From assembly GCA_036517175.1 (NCBI GenBank), contig DATDXQ010000017.1, positions 1 to 13,071 of the forward strand: a stretch of DNA of 13,071 nt, in the 5' to 3' direction. The position numbers and the translations under genes are program-made. Source of the stretch: 2-01-FULL-44-17 sp036517175. Lineage in GTDB: Bacteria; Patescibacteriota; Minisyncoccia; 2-02-FULL-40-12; IGHO2-01-FULL-4-A. Position 1 is the first letter of the stretch. Each line of letters opens with the position of its first letter. Below the pieces are notes generated by a model that saw only the letters and a list, made by a program, of their open reading frames with translations, was not told where the DNA came from and ran no database searches. Below are positions 1-6,608 of the stretch, piece after piece.

Positions 1-2
1 GG

Positions 3-41
3 CAGGGTCATGAACTTCCGCATGTACCAGAGGCCACTTAA
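3..41 (+). CDS. C-terminal tail of an upstream gene, unidentified (partial)
   Basis: In the third frame the left edge reads QGHELPHVPEAT and stops at TAA (39-41). The last base of that stop is the A of the ATG at position 41 (TAATG), a classic coupled junction, and the codons end mostly in A/T like the rest of the window. A second open reading runs from the edge in frame 1 to a TAA at 70-72 (ending NDIYDQVYLF), but its codons are GC-ending and it would overlap the next gene. Twelve residues are too few to name a family. I prefer the frame ending at 41, with low confidence. Confidence 0.35.
   Translation, partial: QGHELPHVPEAT
29..33 (+). promoter_or_regulatory. Ribosome binding site supporting the start at 41
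   Basis: AGAGG lies 7 nt before the ATG at 41. Together with the TAATG overlap it supports that start over the in-frame ATG at 77, which has only A/T-rich sequence in front of it. Confidence 0.5.
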
Positions 42-1858
42 TGACATATACGATCAGGTTTATCTTTTTTAAAAATATGTTTAATGGAATTAAAAAAATA
101 ATAAAGGAGGTCAGAATATTAAAGAAAGCTTATTATAAGCACAAAAATAAAGTCATAATGATGACCGTACTTGGGTTTGGAAGTGGTCTCGTCGGTGGTA
201 TCGGCATAGGCGCAATCGTGCCGCTTTTCTCCTTTGTAATAAAAGAACACCCAGAAGAAGCCGATCCTATTTCCAAGATGATTGCTGGATTATTTTCTTT
301 TGTGGGCATTGAATATAGGCTTCGCTATCTGATAATTTTTATAGCCCTACTTTTTTTGTTTAAGGCAGTTTTTAACTTTCTCGCCAACTACCTCAATTAT
401 AGGGCGGCGGTTGATTATGAGAGGGAGGCACGCCAGGAGATTTTTGAACATGCCATGAGGGCTGATTGGCCACACCTTTTAAAGCAGAAGGTCGGTCATC
501 TATCAACTGTTGTAATGGAGAATATTAATTCAGCATCAGCTCTGCTAAACAATATCAGCTTAATGATTTTATTTTTGACCAGCTTAATCATGTATGCCAT
601 TGTGGCGTTGAATATAGCTCTTGATGTTACTCTTTTGACTTTTGTGCTCGGCTTCCTCCTCTTTGTGTGTTTGAAACCGCTTTTTAAAAAAATAAGAAAA
701 CTTTCCCATGAGGGTGTCATTATTTCTAGGGAGGCCAACCACTATATTAATCAACATATCATTGGTGCCAAGACTATTAAGGCCATGGCAGTTGAAAAAG
801 ATGTCATAAAGAAGAGTAAGTCTCATTTTAGTGAATTGGGAGCAGCCAGGCTTCAAATATATAAGTACAATTCTGTCCTAGGAACTTTTCTAGAGCCGAT
901 AACTCTTCTTGTTATAATTCCCATATTCGCCCTGTCTTATCACAGTCCAGACTTTAATATAGCTTCCTTTGCAGCGATTCTCTATCTTGTCCAAAAGATG
1001 TTTTCTTTTATGCAGTCTGCTCAAATACGCCTCAGTTTGATAAACGAGGGGATGCCTCACTTGATAAGCGTTCTTGATTATCAGGATGAGTCCAGGCAAT
1101 ACAAAGAGCGTGATATGGGTGGTTTGCCTTTTTCTTTTAAGTCAACCTTAAGTTTAGAGGGTTTGGTGTTTGCTTACGGTTCAAATAAGCCGGTTCTCGA
1201 TGGAGTTGGTTTTGATATACAAAATGGTCAAACTGTCGGCTTGATAGGTCCATCTGGTTCTGGTAAAACAACATTGGTTGACCTCATTTTGAGGCTACTT
1301 GTTCCAGCAGCCGGTCATATATATGTTGATGGTGAAGATATTTCCAAAATAGATTTGGCAGATTGGCGAAAGCACATAGGTTACGTTTCTCAGGATATTT
1401 TTCTGCTTAATGACACGATAGAGAACAATATAAGGTTTTATAATTCTAAAATAACTGATCATCAGATAGGGGAAGCTGCAAAGAGGGCTCAAATTTACGA
1501 TTTTATAATGGAGCAGCCTGGTAAATTCAAGGCTGAGGTTGGGGAGCGTGGACTTCAACTTTCGGTAGGACAGAGACAAAGAATAGTTTTGGCAAGAGTT
1601 TTGGCGGCTCAGCCAGAAATATTGATTTTAGATGAAGCAACCAGCGCTTTGGATAACGAATCAGAAGCTGCTATCCAGGATGCAATAGCCGGGTTGCGGG
1701 GACGCATGACTATAATAATAATTGCGCACCGACTAACTACTGTTACGAACACGGATAATATATTTGTTCTTGGTGAGGGTAGGGTCGTGGAGAGCGGTGA
1801 ACCGAGTAAGCTTTTGGAAGATAAGAAATCTTATTTTTATCGTCTGTATAATATATGA
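41..1858 (+). CDS. ABC exporter, MsbA/PglK-type lipid-linked glycan flippase
   Basis: This is a 605-residue half-transporter that fuses a membrane domain to an ATPase domain; two copies would form the working exporter in the inner membrane. Hydrophobic segments lie near residues 38-66, 96-118, 172-194, 196-214, 283-300 and 307-325. The nucleotide-binding domain has an aromatic A-loop Y379, Walker A GPSGSGKTT (403-411), Q-loop Q451, X-loop VGERG (500-504), signature LSVGQ (507-511), Walker B ILILD with catalytic E532, and H-loop H563. The signature carries Val in place of the usual first Gly (LSGGQ). Length and domain order are normal for MsbA-like exporters. In a polysaccharide locus the likely job is flipping a lipid-linked oligosaccharide, but the substrate is inferred from context only. 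The start at 41 is supported by AGAGG at 29-33; ATG 77 (residue 13) is the alternative. The stop overlaps the next start (ATGA, 1855-1858). Confidence 0.9.
   Translation: MTYTIRFIFFKNMFNGIKKIIKEVRILKKAYYKHKNKVIMMTVLGFGSGLVGGIGIGAIVPLFSFVIKEHPEEADPISKMIAGLFSFVGIEYRLRYLIIFIALLFLFKAVFNFLANYLNYRAAVDYEREARQEIFEHAMRADWPHLLKQKVGHLSTVVMENINSASALLNNISLMILFLTSLIMYAIVALNIALDVTLLTFVLGFLLFVCLKPLFKKIRKLSHEGVIISREANHYINQHIIGAKTIKAMAVEKDVIKKSKSHFSELGAARLQIYKYNSVLGTFLEPITLLVIIPIFALSYHSPDFNIASFAAILYLVQKMFSFMQSAQIRLSLINEGMPHLISVLDYQDESRQYKERDMGGLPFSFKSTLSLEGLVFAYGSNKPVLDGVGFDIQNGQTVGLIGPSGSGKTTLVDLILRLLVPAAGHIYVDGEDISKIDLADWRKHIGYVSQDIFLLNDTIENNIRFYNSKITDHQIGEAAKRAQIYDFIMEQPGKFKAEVGERGLQLSVGQRQRIVLARVLAAQPEILILDEATSALDNESEAAIQDAIAGLRGRMTIIIIAHRLTTVTNTDNIFVLGEGRVVESGEPSKLLEDKKSYFYRLYNI
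103..110 (+). promoter_or_regulatory. Perfect internal SD-like sequence early in the exporter gene
   Basis: AAAGGAGG matches the anti-SD core perfectly but lies inside the exporter reading frame (residues 21-24). No ATG, GTG or TTG follows at a usable distance. The only in-frame codon at the right spacing is ATA at 116-118 (I26), just ahead of the first membrane segment. It may be chance, an internal pause site, or mark a rare AUA start. Confidence 0.25.
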
Positions 1859-2652
1859 AGAATTTTTTACGGTTAATACTTGGCCGTTGTAAAAGTTTTT
1901 TGTCTAATAGTGGTCTTGTGAGGTCTTTGGTATTATTTCAGCACAAGTTAGTGCCTATGCCTTTGGTAATGTTTGATTGGATTTTCCGTTCCGGATTTAG
2001 GCGTCGTATTTTTGATTTCTATGGCTCTAGTATTGCTAAGAACTTTTACAATAACAGGGGTAGTAATCAGCTAAATTTTTGGTTGAGCAAGGAATCTTTG
2101 TATTGGCACTTTTGGCGGCAGACGGACACTAATGATAGAGTTTTGGCCGAAATATTGAGTTTGGATCAGATTAAAAAAAAATTTGAAACAGATGGTCTTG
2201 TGGTAGCCGAGCTTGGTTTTGGTATGGGTAAAAATTATGCCAAGTTTCTAAGGCCAAATAACTTCAAAAAATATATTGCGGTTGAGCCCAACACATATCT
2301 GTGTGACTATGTTTCAAGAAAATTTGAATCGGATAAAAACCTTGAGGTTGTAAACTCTTCAGCGATTGATTTCGTGAATTATAAAAGGAAAATTGATGTT
2401 TTGTTGTGCTCAGGTGGCGTCCTTATGTATCTGGACAAGATTGCCATAGATGCAGTATTTTGTTCTTTGGCTACATCTGGGGCGAATACATTAATAATCT
2501 TAAACGAGGGGACTTGGACAGAAGACATCAGCCGTGAAGATGGAACAACCATGTATAATTTTAAAAAACGTCTGATAGAATTAGGATTTGAAAAAACTTT
2601 TATTGAAAATCAAAAGGCCGAGGGTATTTATAGTTATTTTGTTATGTGCTAA
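1855..2652 (+). CDS. Class I SAM-dependent methyltransferase (substrate unknown)
   Basis: This 265-residue protein has a Rossmann-type SAM-binding core. Motif I is ELGFGMG (119-125, E/DxGxGxG), followed by an acidic residue after beta-2 in AVEP (E144) and an IDVLLCSGGVLMYL strand (180-193) in the motif IV region. A late strand reads TLIILNEGT (212-220). The N-terminal 100 residues are basic and aromatic and precede the catalytic core, as in many glycan-locus methyltransferases. It overlaps the exporter by ATGA, so the two are translationally coupled. It may methylate a sugar hydroxyl or amine or cap a growing chain, but nothing in the sequence identifies the acceptor. I am sure of the fold and unsure of the substrate. 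Confidence 0.72.
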   Translation: MKNFLRLILGRCKSFLSNSGLVRSLVLFQHKLVPMPLVMFDWIFRSGFRRRIFDFYGSSIAKNFYNNRGSNQLNFWLSKESLYWHFWRQTDTNDRVLAEILSLDQIKKKFETDGLVVAELGFGMGKNYAKFLRPNNFKKYIAVEPNTYLCDYVSRKFESDKNLEVVNSSAIDFVNYKRKIDVLLCSGGVLMYLDKIAIDAVFCSLATSGANTLIILNEGTWTEDISREDGTTMYNFKKRLIELGFEKTFIENQKAEGIYSYFVMC

Positions 2653-2667
2653 TTTCGAAAATCAATA

Positions 2668-3606
2668 ATGACTAATAAAAATAAATTGGAAAAAGTTATT
2701 GTCACCGGTGGAGCTGGCTTTATAGGTTCTTACGTTGTTGATGGACTTGTCGGTCTTGGTTTTAAGGTGCTCGTAATTGATGATCTTAGCACTGGAAAGT
2801 TATCCAATGTTAACAATAAGGCCGAATTCACAAAACTTGATTTGGGTTCAAGTGAAGCACCCAAGGTTTTAAGCACAATTACTAAGGGCGCAAGCTATGT
2901 TTTTAATTTGGCAGCCATACCGAGAATGCAATATAGCGTGGAGAATCCGGTGGAATGTCACAATGCTAATGTAACGGGTATTCTTAACTTGCTGGAAGCT
3001 TGCGTCAAAAATAATATAAAGAAATTTATACATTCATCTTCGTGCGCTATTTATGGTTTGCAGGAAAAGATGCCAATATCCGAAACTGCACCTTTGAGTT
3101 TACCGGGCACACCTTATGCTCTGCAGAAGCTAATGCAAGAGCAGTATGTTAAATTATATGCCAATCTTTACGGATTGCCGGCCATCATGCTAAGGTACTT
3201 TAATGTTTATGGAACAAGAAGGCAGTCCGAATCAGGTTCCTATCCAAATGTTTTAGCTGCTTTTTCTCAACAGAAACAGCAGCACGGGAAAGTCTTTGTT
3301 ACAGGTGATGGAACTCAACAGAGAGACATGATTCATGTTTTTGATGTAGCCGAGGCTAATTTAAATGCCATGAACTCAAAATTTAAAAATGGAGAGACTT
3401 TTAATATAGGTACAGGAAAGGCCGTTTCGATAAACGAAGCTGCCAGGTTCTTCGGATGTCCAATAAAGTATATTCCACAAAGACCAGGAGACGCAAAATG
3501 TTACTTGGCAGATATTAAAAAAGCAAAAAAATTATTAAAATGGAGCCCCAAGGTATCATTCAGTGAGGGAATGGCAGGTTACATTACACAAATTGAAGAA
3601 AAATAA
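2668..3606 (+). CDS. NAD-dependent nucleotide-sugar epimerase (WbpP/GalE-like), first tandem copy
   Basis: This is a 312-residue extended short-chain dehydrogenase/reductase. The NAD-binding motif TGGAGFIG is at 13-20, with IDDLST (38-43) after beta-2. The catalytic set looks intact: SSS at 123-125 followed by CAIYG, then Y150-xxx-K154. The sugar-binding segment has LRYFNVYGTRR (175-185) and TGDGTQQRD (212-220). The pattern fits UDP-N-acetylhexosamine 4-epimerases of the WbpP/Gne type, although a UDP-uronate or other NDP-hexose epimerase cannot be excluded. It starts 15 nt after the methyltransferase stop with no visible SD. The adjacent downstream gene is its paralogue, with about half the residues identical by eye, so the pair arose by tandem duplication. 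Confidence 0.85.
   Translation: MTNKNKLEKVIVTGGAGFIGSYVVDGLVGLGFKVLVIDDLSTGKLSNVNNKAEFTKLDLGSSEAPKVLSTITKGASYVFNLAAIPRMQYSVENPVECHNANVTGILNLLEACVKNNIKKFIHSSSCAIYGLQEKMPISETAPLSLPGTPYALQKLMQEQYVKLYANLYGLPAIMLRYFNVYGTRRQSESGSYPNVLAAFSQQKQQHGKVFVTGDGTQQRDMIHVFDVAEANLNAMNSKFKNGETFNIGTGKAVSINEAARFFGCPIKYIPQRPGDAKCYLADIKKAKKLLKWSPKVSFSEGMAGYITQIEEK
3512..3543 (+). repeat. Direct repeat, copy A (32 nt identical to 4428-4459)
   Basis: This A-rich stretch near the 3' end of the first epimerase gene codes for the IKKAKKLLKW segment. It is identical base for base to 4428-4459 in the second copy, 916 nt downstream, while the flanking DNA of the two genes has diverged. Confidence 0.85.
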
Positions 3607-4510
3607 AAAAATATTAGTTACAGGTGGAGCTGGATTTATCGGTTCTCATCTTGCGGACGATCTTATAAGACTTGGTTACGATCTCACAATCGTTGACGAT
3701 TTGAGCACGGGCAATATTAAGAACGTAAACAAAAAAGCAAGGTTTATGAAATTAGACCTTGGTTCACCTGGTGCCACAAAGATTTTAATTAATATCTTAA
3801 AGGGGATTGATTATGTTTTTCATTTGGCCACGATCCCCAGAATACAGTATTGTACCGAGAATCCTGTTGAGGCGCATAACTCTAACGTAAATGGTACCTT
3901 GAATTTGCTAAAAGCGTGTGCTACAAATAATAATATTAAGAAGTTTATTCAAATATCGACCTGCATGGTTTATGGAAATTCTGACCAACTGACTATTTCT
4001 GAAGATGAACCCAAAAGACCTAAGACTATGTACGGTACACAAAAATACATACAAGAGTTGTACGTAATTGCATATACAAAACTCTATGGTTTGCCATCGG
4101 TAATATTAAGATATTTTGGAGTATATGGAACGAAGCGACATTCTGAAAGTGGTTCATACCCAAATGTCACAGCAGCATTCGCACGAGACAAAAGAACAAA
4201 AAATAAATTATGTATTTATGGTGATGGTAAGCAGAGTAGAGATTTTGTACACGTTTTCGATATAATTAAGGCAACTATATTAGCCATGAAGTCAAAGTTT
4301 GTTGATGCCGAGGTTTTCAATATAGGTACTGGTAAGCCTGTTACTATAAATGAGATAGCGCAATACTACGAGTGCCTGATTGAGTATAAGAAGGCTAGGC
4401 CTGATGATGTGAGATATTGTACTGCTAATATTAAAAAAGCAAAAAAATTATTAAAATGGCAACCCAGAATATCTTTCGACGAAGGTATTAAGGGTTACCT
4501 TAATCAGTAG
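3563..4510 (+). CDS. NAD-dependent nucleotide-sugar epimerase (WbpP/GalE-like), second tandem copy
   Basis: This is up to 315 residues and is paralogous to the gene before it. It carries TGGAGFIGS (20-28), VDDLSTG (44-50), a catalytic Thr (T133 in ISTCMVYG), Y157-xxx-K161, YFGVYGTKR (184-192) and YGDGKQSRD (219-227). Against copy one, the triad Ser is Thr and the Tyr is preceded by Met rather than Pro, so substrate use may differ. The start is uncertain. The outer candidate is GTG at 3563, overlapping the previous gene by 44 nt. TTG at 3593 would give MKKNKKILVTGG, closer to the family N-terminus, with a 14-nt overlap. Neither has a strong SD, so coupling to the upstream gene is likely. Codon use looks more A/T-rich than in copy one. 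Confidence 0.82.
   Translation: MREWQVTLHKLKKNKKILVTGGAGFIGSHLADDLIRLGYDLTIVDDLSTGNIKNVNKKARFMKLDLGSPGATKILINILKGIDYVFHLATIPRIQYCTENPVEAHNSNVNGTLNLLKACATNNNIKKFIQISTCMVYGNSDQLTISEDEPKRPKTMYGTQKYIQELYVIAYTKLYGLPSVILRYFGVYGTKRHSESGSYPNVTAAFARDKRTKNKLCIYGDGKQSRDFVHVFDIIKATILAMKSKFVDAEVFNIGTGKPVTINEIAQYYECLIEYKKARPDDVRYCTANIKKAKKLLKWQPRISFDEGIKGYLNQ
4428..4459 (+). repeat. Direct repeat, copy B (32 nt identical to 3512-3543)
   Basis: This is the second copy of the A-rich tract, again coding for IKKAKKLLKW near the C-terminus. Identity at silent positions as well points to recent shared ancestry or gene conversion over this patch, not only protein-level constraint. Confidence 0.85.
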
Positions 4511-4512
4511 TA

Positions 4513-5463
4513 ATGACAAACAAAAATACAAATAAAAAGAAAAAAATATTGATTACAGGAGGTCAAGGTTTTATAGGTTCTCATCTCGTCGATAATTTGG
4601 TGGCCAAGGGACACAAGGTTACTATTTTTGACAGATATTATGATGAAAAGAAGTTCAAGGACTACAACTGGAAAGGTGTGGTTTCCTTTCGCTTGGGTGA
4701 TCTCAAAGACCGTGATGCAGTACTTGAGGCGGTTGGCCACAATGATATTACAGTAAATCTTGGCGGACTTTTGGGTACAGCTGAGACAGTCCACAATCCA
4801 TTACCGCCCATAGACGTCAATATCATGGGCGCTATAAATGTTTTTCACGCCATTAAGGAGCACAAAAAAAGGGGTCTTCAAATAGCTGTTGGTAATTATT
4901 GGATGAACAATCCTTACTCAATAACTAAAAATACTGCCGAAAGGTTTGCTCTGATGTACAACAAGGAGCATGGCACAGACATAAGGGTATTAAGGGGTAT
5001 GAATGTTTTTGGTGAAAGACAACACCATAGGCCGGTTCGTAAGATATTTCCAAATGTTGTGATTCCTGCTTTGTTGGGCAAAGAAATAACAATATACGGT
5101 ACTGGTGATCAAGTGATGGATCTAATCTATGTTAAAGATTTTGCGGAGATTCTTTCAAGAGTAATTCTAGCTGACGGCATACCTAATAATATAATATATG
5201 AAGGTGGTGTTGGCGGCGGTATGACAATAAACAAGGCCGTGGACCTAATATTAAAAACCACTAAATCAAAATCAAAAGTTAACCGTGTAGCCATGAGAGC
5301 TGGAGAGGATAAACACTCGGTGGTTGAAATTTCTGAAAACGGTTGGAAAGATCTTAAGCAGCACCTCAAGTTTTATCCTAAGGATATTACTCCTATGAAT
5401 AAAGCCGTTGCTCAAAGTGTTGCCTGGTACAAGAAGCACTTAAAAGAATTTCCTTGGGACTAA
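4513..5463 (+). CDS. Divergent NAD-dependent epimerase/dehydratase with an incomplete SDR triad
   Basis: This is a 316-residue extended SDR protein. It has the NAD motif ITGGQGFIGS (14-23), FDRYYD (39-44), a GD pair at 62-63, and the Tyr-Lys pair Y135-xxx-K139 in NPYSITKNTAERF. A sugar-site motif IYGTGDQVMDLIYVKD is at 194-209. Normally a Ser/Thr lies in a [S/T]xxxYG motif about 25 residues before the Tyr. Here the equivalent strand reads LQIAVGNYW and the loop to Tyr is only about 8 residues, so both the Ser/Thr and part of the substrate loop are missing. The frame stays open and the rest is well conserved, so this looks like a subfamily trait rather than decay. It begins 2 nt after the previous stop (TAGTAATG). 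Its reaction cannot be named: epimerisation, dehydration or decarboxylation are all possible. Confidence 0.75.
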   Translation: MTNKNTNKKKKILITGGQGFIGSHLVDNLVAKGHKVTIFDRYYDEKKFKDYNWKGVVSFRLGDLKDRDAVLEAVGHNDITVNLGGLLGTAETVHNPLPPIDVNIMGAINVFHAIKEHKKRGLQIAVGNYWMNNPYSITKNTAERFALMYNKEHGTDIRVLRGMNVFGERQHHRPVRKIFPNVVIPALLGKEITIYGTGDQVMDLIYVKDFAEILSRVILADGIPNNIIYEGGVGGGMTINKAVDLILKTTKSKSKVNRVAMRAGEDKHSVVEISENGWKDLKQHLKFYPKDITPMNKAVAQSVAWYKKHLKEFPWD

Positions 5464-5472
5464 ATTTTGAAA

Positions 5473-6564
5473 ATGAGTGATAATTCAGAAATTACAATTA
5501 TCATCCCGATACATAATCGAACATTATTTTTACCTCAAGTTCTGGAGTATTATAGCCGTTCTAAAAATGATTTAAGGCCTCAGATTATTGTTGCTGACTC
5601 GAGTTCAGATGAAAATTTTCTCAAAAGCGCAGCCGTTATAGGGAGGTATTCTGATTTAGATATTCGACACCTCTCGATTCGAGGTACTGGCCAGACTTTA
5701 TACGATAAAATAATTAGTGCGCTGGAGCATGTTAAAACAGATTTTTGTGTATGCTGCGCAGATGATGATTTTGTTACTGTTGACGGTCTTGGGGGTGCTT
5801 GTGAATTCTTAAAAAATAACCCTGATTTTGTTGTGGCCCATGGGGCTTACATATCTTTTCACACGAGACTTTCTGGACCAATAGATAAATTTTACTGGAG
5901 GCCAGCTTATTTTAATCACTCGGTGACCGCTGATGACGCAGGTGAGAGATTGAAGGATGAGTTTTTGAATTGCAAGCATACTCTTTACGCAGTTCATAGG
6001 ACGAATGAATTGAAATATATTTTTCAGGAAGTGCGTCGAGTTTTAGACTCCAATGTTAAGATACTTTTGTTTGGGGAACTTTTGTCTACAATGCTTGCCG
6101 CGGTCAGGGGTAAAATAATGGATATGGATGTTTTTTATTCTGCGAGACGAGAAGATGCCTATTATCAAGGGCAACACATAAAATGGCCTCTTGTCCGTGA
6201 ATATGTAGAAAATGGTCAATTTGATCATGAGAGCATGAGTTTTAAAAAATGTCTTGTCGAAAATCTAATTGCCGTATCAAGTTTGGGGCGTGATGAGGCA
6301 ACTATGCTGGTAGACGCTGGTTCTGAATCAATAAAAAATGGATTTTCTCCAGACCGTTTCCGCCACCTTGTTTTAAATACTTCTAACTTCTTAAAAAACA
6401 AAAATGCTCCCGGCTGGATTTATTCAATATTTAAAAAGGTATATAGAACTTTTGTTCCTGAAAAACGTGGAGGCAGTGCCCAGGACTTCCTGGATACTGA
6501 TTTGCATGAGTACAATGATGATCTCAAAATTTTAAGAGAAGTAGTCTTACATCACATTGTGTGA
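5473..6564 (+). CDS. Glycosyltransferase, GT2-like (GT-A fold) with a DDD motif
   Basis: From the ATG at 5473 this is 363 residues. It opens with EITIIIPIHNRTLFL, the standard first strand of family-2 glycosyltransferases, followed by IIVADSSSDE (about 38-47). CCADDDF follows, whose Asp cluster (about 97-99) occupies the DxD metal and nucleotide-sugar site. The next portion, VVAHGAYISF, fits the acceptor half of a GT-A domain. The C-terminal 200 residues are alpha-helical in character and resemble no domain I can name. The protein has no obvious membrane span, so it is probably cytosolic or peripheral. An in-frame TTG at 5467 would add two residues; I prefer ATG. It sits 9 nt after the epimerase stop. 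Donor and acceptor are unknown. Confidence 0.7.
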   Translation: MSDNSEITIIIPIHNRTLFLPQVLEYYSRSKNDLRPQIIVADSSSDENFLKSAAVIGRYSDLDIRHLSIRGTGQTLYDKIISALEHVKTDFCVCCADDDFVTVDGLGGACEFLKNNPDFVVAHGAYISFHTRLSGPIDKFYWRPAYFNHSVTADDAGERLKDEFLNCKHTLYAVHRTNELKYIFQEVRRVLDSNVKILLFGELLSTMLAAVRGKIMDMDVFYSARREDAYYQGQHIKWPLVREYVENGQFDHESMSFKKCLVENLIAVSSLGRDEATMLVDAGSESIKNGFSPDRFRHLVLNTSNFLKNKNAPGWIYSIFKKVYRTFVPEKRGGSAQDFLDTDLHEYNDDLKILREVVLHHIV

Positions 6565-6570
6565 TATAAA
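6542..6570 (+). promoter_or_regulatory. Possible weak internal promoter before the B12-type radical SAM gene
   Basis: TGA-TATAAA (6562-6570) looks like an extended -10 box and overlaps the glycosyltransferase stop codon. The element 17 nt upstream, TAGTCT (6542-6547), is a poor -35 match. A short hairpin (ATCACA-TTG-TGTGAT, 6551-6565) covers the same bases and has no U-tract after it. The evidence is suggestive only. Confidence 0.25.
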
Positions 6571-6600
6571 TTGGGGAAGTCTCTAAGGTACCTTAAAAAA

Positions 6601-6604
6601 GGAG
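6601..6604 (+). promoter_or_regulatory. Ribosome binding site choosing the GTG start at 6609
   Basis: AAAAAAGGAG ends at 6604, 4 nt before GTG 6609 and 13 nt before the alternative in-frame GTG at 6618. The closer GTG is somewhat tight and the second is loose, so the start is uncertain by three codons. Confidence 0.5.
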
Positions 6605-6608
6605 TTTT

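Noticed and set aside
3563..3606. Frameshift joining the two tandem epimerases into one protein
   Set aside because: Each gene has its own complete NAD motif and C-terminus; this is an ordinary overlap of neighbouring genes.
4513..5463. Third epimerase as a pseudogene or deletion product
   Set aside because: The shortened loop is in frame, the codons are clean over 316 residues, and all other motifs are preserved; it reads as a subfamily trait.
6551..6565. Hairpin ATCACA-TTG-TGTGAT over the glycosyltransferase stop codon as a terminator or CRP site
   Set aside because: No U-tract follows, the stem is short and A/T-rich, and the arm order is opposite to a CRP half-site pair (TGTGA...TCACA).
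6584..6595. 12-nt palindrome TAAGGTACCTTA before the B12-type radical SAM gene
   Set aside because: Single short palindrome with no partner copy or promoter alignment; chance is likely.
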